The notes under the pieces: generated by a model
Told to the model about the DNA's origin: nothing
The model's input: the letters and a program-made list of their open reading frames with translations, nothing else
Database searches by the model: none
Made by a program: the position numbers and the translations under genes
Assembly (NCBI GenBank): GCA_027295555.1
Contig: JAPUKT010000420.1
Span: 1 to 9,675, forward strand
Length of the DNA: 9,675 nt
Direction: 5' to 3'
From: Deltaproteobacteria bacterium
GTDB taxonomy: Bacteria > Myxococcota_A > Polyangia > Polyangiales > Houyiibacteriaceae
Part shown: positions 6,838 to 9,675 of the stretch, piece after piece
Layout: each line of letters opens with the position of its first letter
How positions within the stretch are numbered: the first letter of the stretch is position 1

Positions 6838-7677
6838 ATGCAGGAGGTCAGCGCTGATGCGCCTAACCGGCGGATGAAGGACCCTGAGTGCATCGCGTTT
6901 CTCCAATGGGCATTGCCGCGTCTTCAGCTCCGCTGGCCTGGCTATCGAAAAGTCCGGCGTCAGGTCTGCAAGAGGGTGGACCGTCGTATGCGGGCCCTCG
7001 GCTTGGGCAGCGTGGAGGCCTACCGCGCCCGTTTGGATGCCAACCCGGAGGAGTGGGCGGTCCTAGATGACCTGACGCGCATCACGGTTTCGCGTTTTTT
7101 TCGTGAGCGCGACGTCTTCACGTATCTATGCGAGACGGTGCTGCCCGAGCTCCATGCGCTCGCTGCCCCGCAGCCGATCCGCGTCTGGAGCGCGGGTTGT
7201 GGCGGAGGCGAAGAAGCGTACACGTTGGCGATTGCCGCTCACCAACAGCGGATTCCCGTTCGGATCTTGGGTACGGATTGGGATGAGCGCCAGCTCGTGA
7301 GAGCGCACGAAGCGCGTTATTCGACCGGCAGCCTGAAGGAGCTTCCGGCGCAATGGCGCGCGTCAGCCTTTGAGCAGCAGGGAGAGGAGCTTCTGCTGCT
7401 GCGCGAGCTTCGTGCGAATGTCGAGCTTCTTAGGCAGGACATCCGACGAAACATGCCTGCTGGGCCTTTCCATCTCATCCTGTGTCGGTATCTGGCGTTC
7501 ACGTACTTCGATGGGCCCCTACAGCGCAAGGTTGCGGAGGGCTTGCTCAGTCGCACCGTCCGGAACGGTTTCGTGGCGTTGGGCAAGCACGAATCATGGC
7601 CGGTCGATGTCTCCGGTCTGGTCGAAACGCAGCCCGGCCTCCGCGTCTACGGCGACCGGCGACCCGACCGCGGTTGA
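6838..7677 (+). CDS. CheR-type SAM-dependent protein methyltransferase (orphan)
   Basis: The 279-residue protein has the two-part CheR layout. An N-terminal helical domain (about 15-95) ends in LTRITVSRFFRERDVF, matching the conserved T-x-FFR segment. The SAM-binding Rossmann domain follows, with VWSAGCGGGEEAYTLAI, the acidic GTDWDE strand and FHLILCRYLAFTYFD, and it ends in the VALGKHESW strand. CheR enzymes methylate glutamates of chemoreceptors, but no receptor, CheB, CheA or CheW gene is visible, so the target here is unknown. Where CheR usually reads CRN, this protein has CRY. There are two starts: 6838, with no obvious Shine-Dalgarno, and the in-frame ATG at 6874, which loses 12 non-conserved residues. 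An AGGAGG at 6842-6847 precedes a tiny overlapping ORF, which could favour the later start. Confidence 0.88.
   Translation: MQEVSADAPNRRMKDPECIAFLQWALPRLQLRWPGYRKVRRQVCKRVDRRMRALGLGSVEAYRARLDANPEEWAVLDDLTRITVSRFFRERDVFTYLCETVLPELHALAAPQPIRVWSAGCGGGEEAYTLAIAAHQQRIPVRILGTDWDERQLVRAHEARYSTGSLKELPAQWRASAFEQQGEELLLLRELRANVELLRQDIRRNMPAGPFHLILCRYLAFTYFDGPLQRKVAEGLLSRTVRNGFVALGKHESWPVDVSGLVETQPGLRVYGDRRPDRG
6857..6877 (+). CDS. Possible six-codon leader peptide (MRLTGG) coupled to the CheR gene
   Basis: AGGAGG (6842-6847) lies 9 bases before an ATG at 6857 that reads six codons and stops with TGA at 6875-6877. That stop overlaps the internal CheR ATG at 6874 as ATGA. If the CheR gene is really translated from 6874, this would be a translationally coupled leader. 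It is equally possible that the arrangement is accidental and the 6838 start is used. Confidence 0.2.
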   Translation: MRLTGG

Positions 7678-7745
7678 CCAGAAAGTGGGAATGTCACGCA
7701 ATCGTCCGGCACTGACGACCTGCGGAGGGACCGTCTTTGGAAATC

Positions 7746-7759
7746 GGGGATTAATCCCC
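7746..7759. promoter_or_regulatory. Perfect 14-bp palindrome (candidate operator)
   Basis: GGGGATTAATCCCC is a perfect palindrome, and short GGAA (7739-7742) and TTCC (7761-7764) segments flank it as an outer, slightly offset pair. It lies between the CheR stop and the small ORF upstream of the phosphofructokinase gene. No T-run follows it, so it does not look like an intrinsic terminator; a dimeric regulator site is the likelier reading. Confidence 0.4.
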
Positions 7760-7804
7760 CTTCCGCGGCCATCCGGTCTTGGCTACGCTGCTCGGACGAA
7801 AGGG

Positions 7805-7969
7805 ATGGGTGATGCGATGAGACCCGGTTATCCTCGGACACACAACCGCTTCACCCTCGCCAAGCTCGTCACCGACGAAGGCATCGAGGGTTATTCAGCG
7901 GGTGAAGGACGGAGTTTGCGCGCCGCGCTCGATATCAAGAAGCGCAAGGAGGGACAGACCGCCTCATGA
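7805..7969 (+). CDS. Small ORF resembling a truncated enolase-superfamily N-terminus
   Basis: The 54-codon frame starts at ATG 7805 (a second ATG is at 7817), with AAAGGG just upstream, and stops at TGA 7967-7969. It overlaps the phosphofructokinase ATG by ATGA. The segment HNRFTLAKLVTDEGIEGYSAG is 21 residues, and its core, VTDEGIEGYSA, resembles the V-x-TD-x-G-x-x-G-x strand turn at the N-terminus of mandelate racemase / muconate lactonizing enzymes. The catalytic barrel of such an enzyme is entirely absent, and the C-terminus is a short basic tail (KKRKEGQ). It may be a decayed remnant, or a real small protein whose translation is coupled to the kinase gene. I cannot tell which. Confidence 0.4.
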   Translation: MGDAMRPGYPRTHNRFTLAKLVTDEGIEGYSAGEGRSLRAALDIKKRKEGQTAS

Positions 7970-9153
7970 AGAGTACGATTGGCATCCTCACGGGCGGCGG
8001 CGATGTCCCGGGTCTCAACCCGGCGATTCGCGCCGTGACGATACGCGCCTTGCGTGAGGGGCATCGGGTCGTTGGTATTCGCCGTGGCTGGGGCGGTCTG
8101 GTCGACCTCGTTCGGGACAAAGACGCAGACAACAGCGACAACCTCCAGGTGCTGACCGAAGAGGGCGTCAACAAAGCTGGACGCACCGGCGGCACGTTTC
8201 TGCACACGTCGAGAACGCGGCCCAGTCATCTGCCGAAGGCGGTCGTGCCGCCCCATCTTCAGGACAAGTACCAGGACGAGATCAATGACGTCACCGAAGA
8301 CGTGCTGGCGAACCTCGATTTTCTCGGCATCGATTTCCTGATCCCAATCGGTGGCGACGACACGCTGAGCTATGGTGTCCATCTCCACGACAAGGGCGTT
8401 CGCGTCGTTGCGATCCCCAAAACCATGGACAACGACGTCCCCGGCACCGACTACTGCATTGGCTTCAGCACCTGCGTGACCAGGACGATCGAGCTCACTC
8501 ACCAGCTGCGCACGACTTCCGGCTCGCACGAGCGGTTCCTGGTGATCGAGGTCTTTGGTCGCCACGCCGGATACACCGCCCTGCTGCCTTCCATGGCCGG
8601 GGCCGCCGATCGGTGCGCGATCCCCGAGCACAAATTCGACATCGAACGGCTCACCGAGCTCCTCATCTACGACCGCAACCGCAACCCCAGCAACTACTCA
8701 GTAGTCCTAGTCTCTGAGGGCGCACAGATGACTGGCGACGAAGCGATGTCGTTTGAGTCACAGGAAACGGACCAATTCGGTCATCGCAAGCTGGGCGGCG
8801 TCGGAGATCGCGTGGCCAACGCACTCAAACGGTTGTCGGCCAAGGTTGGTCATGGTCGCCGGGTGAATGTCATCAACCAGCAACTCGGCTATCTCGTCCG
8901 TTGCGGAGCGCCCGACGCGCTCGACTCTATCGTACCGATGGCGTTCGGCAACTTGGCCCTCGACCTCATCGGCCAAGGGAGCTCCGGCCGTCTCGTCGCC
9001 GTGCACAACGGACGCTACGACAGCGTACCGATCGAGATCGTGACGGGCACGAAGAAGGTCGTCGACGTCGAAAAGTACTACAACACCGAGCGGCTGCGCC
9101 CCAAGTACAAAAGCTTCTCTAATCTGCCACTGTTCATCATGACCTCCGACTAG
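7966..9153 (+). CDS. 6-phosphofructokinase, PPi-type signature
   Basis: The 395-residue protein has the family start GILTGGGDVPGLN (6-18), GGDDT (129-133), PKTMDND (151-157, catalytic Asp155 and Asp157), EVFGRHAG (195-202) and VSEGA (249-253). It phosphorylates fructose 6-phosphate to the 1,6-bisphosphate in glycolysis. Asp after GGD and Lys152 in PKT are the residues that distinguish pyrophosphate-dependent (or mixed) enzymes from ATP enzymes, which have GGDGS and a Gly at the second site. PPi is therefore the predicted donor and the reaction may be reversible. It is longer than the roughly 320-340 residues of short ATP enzymes, with extra sequence between residues 45 and 120. AAGGAGGG lies 12 bases before the ATG. 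It overlaps the small upstream ORF by ATGA and precedes a GST-like gene by 12 bp. Confidence 0.93.
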   Translation: MKSTIGILTGGGDVPGLNPAIRAVTIRALREGHRVVGIRRGWGGLVDLVRDKDADNSDNLQVLTEEGVNKAGRTGGTFLHTSRTRPSHLPKAVVPPHLQDKYQDEINDVTEDVLANLDFLGIDFLIPIGGDDTLSYGVHLHDKGVRVVAIPKTMDNDVPGTDYCIGFSTCVTRTIELTHQLRTTSGSHERFLVIEVFGRHAGYTALLPSMAGAADRCAIPEHKFDIERLTELLIYDRNRNPSNYSVVLVSEGAQMTGDEAMSFESQETDQFGHRKLGGVGDRVANALKRLSAKVGHGRRVNVINQQLGYLVRCGAPDALDSIVPMAFGNLALDLIGQGSSGRLVAVHNGRYDSVPIEIVTGTKKVVDVEKYYNTERLRPKYKSFSNLPLFIMTSD

Positions 9154-9165
9154 GCGAGGAGGACC

Positions 9166-9675
9166 GTGACCATCGAAACGCTGACGCTGTACTACCACCC
9201 AAAGACGCGATCGACGCGACCGCGGTGGATGCTCGAGGAGCTCGGAGTCGACTACGAGTTGCGGCTCGTCAAGCTGTTTGAAGGTGAGCACAAGAAGCCG
9301 GACTACTTGGCCGTCCATCCACTCGGAAAAGTGCCCGCGCTCAGGCATGGCGATCGCGTGATGTTCGAGTCGCTTGGAATCTGCCTGTATCTCGCGGACC
9401 GCTTTCCTGAAGCGGGGCTGGCGCCGGCGGTGACCGATCCACTTCGGGCGGAGTATTGCCAGTGGATGGCCTTCTCGATGGCGACCCTCGAGCCCGTGCT
9501 GTTCGCGCTCTTGCTCGACAAGGGTGAAGATCCGAAAAAGCTCAAGAAGGCCGAGAAAGACTTCGCTGCTATCCAGGCGGCCTTGGAGGATACTCTCAAG
9601 AACCGGCTATTCCTTCTGGGCGATGCGTTCTCCGCGGCCGACCTGATGAACGGCGTGATGATGGCCTGGGCTCAC
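9166..9675 (+). CDS. Glutathione S-transferase-like protein (3' partial)
   Basis: The gene starts at GTG 9166, with AGGAGG three bases upstream, and stays open through all 170 codons to the window end; full-length relatives are about 200-220 residues. The first 85 residues form a thioredoxin-like domain: LTLYYHPKTRSTRPRWMLEE, a LFEGEHKKPDYLAVHPLGKVPAL segment with the cis-Pro of VPA, and FESLGICLYLADRF with the E-S pair that binds the glutathione gamma-glutamyl group. The helical C-terminal domain follows, including FSAADLMNGVMM, the N-capping-box region of GSTs. It would conjugate or reduce small molecules with glutathione in the cytoplasm; the substrate is unknown. With a 12-bp gap it is probably co-transcribed with the phosphofructokinase gene. 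Confidence 0.9.
   Translation, partial: MTIETLTLYYHPKTRSTRPRWMLEELGVDYELRLVKLFEGEHKKPDYLAVHPLGKVPALRHGDRVMFESLGICLYLADRFPEAGLAPAVTDPLRAEYCQWMAFSMATLEPVLFALLLDKGEDPKKLKKAEKDFAAIQAALEDTLKNRLFLLGDAFSAADLMNGVMMAWAH

Noticed and set aside
7891..8631. Minus-strand frame of 246 codons opposite the phosphofructokinase
   Set aside because: The plus strand has every kinase motif; this is its antisense shadow.

Overview
The window is about 9.7 kb of GC-rich, gene-dense bacterial DNA. The mix of genes suggests a delta-proteobacterial or Myxococcota-like genome: a secreted-type beta-propeller protein, a cysteine-rich lipoprotein, orphan CheR and crotonase enzymes, and a PPi-type phosphofructokinase. That placement is inference from gene content and composition; there is no rRNA or marker gene to fix it. 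I see no tRNA, rRNA, CRISPR array, insertion sequence or prophage gene. No gene-free stretch exceeds 300 bases.

Left part (1-3861): a nitrilase-fold protein fused to a seven-unit beta-propeller enters from outside the window on the plus strand. It ends 14 bp from a convergent minus-strand gene for a small secreted protein with a DUF2846-like core. That gene is divergent from a lipoprotein gene whose product has four copies of a six-cysteine repeat and a poly-aspartate tail. The two share a short intergenic region with a plausible sigma70-type promoter.

Middle part (3875-6692, minus strand): a probable three-gene operon reads crotonase (enoyl-CoA hydratase/isomerase), then an extended short-chain dehydrogenase/epimerase, then a putative outer-membrane beta-barrel protein. 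The gaps are 36 and 46 bp. The two enzymes point to acyl-CoA or lipid-type metabolism; the substrates cannot be read from sequence.

Right part (6838-9675, plus strand): a stand-alone CheR-type methyltransferase lies divergent from the operon. After an intergenic region with a perfect 14-bp palindrome comes a small ORF that resembles a truncated enolase-superfamily N-terminus. It overlaps a PPi-type 6-phosphofructokinase gene by ATGA, and 12 bp later a glutathione S-transferase-like gene begins and runs off the window.

The items most worth a second look are the nitrilase-propeller fusion with serine in place of the catalytic cysteine, and the lipoprotein repeat with near-invariant cysteine spacing. 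I found no recognisable defence, secretion or biosynthetic system.
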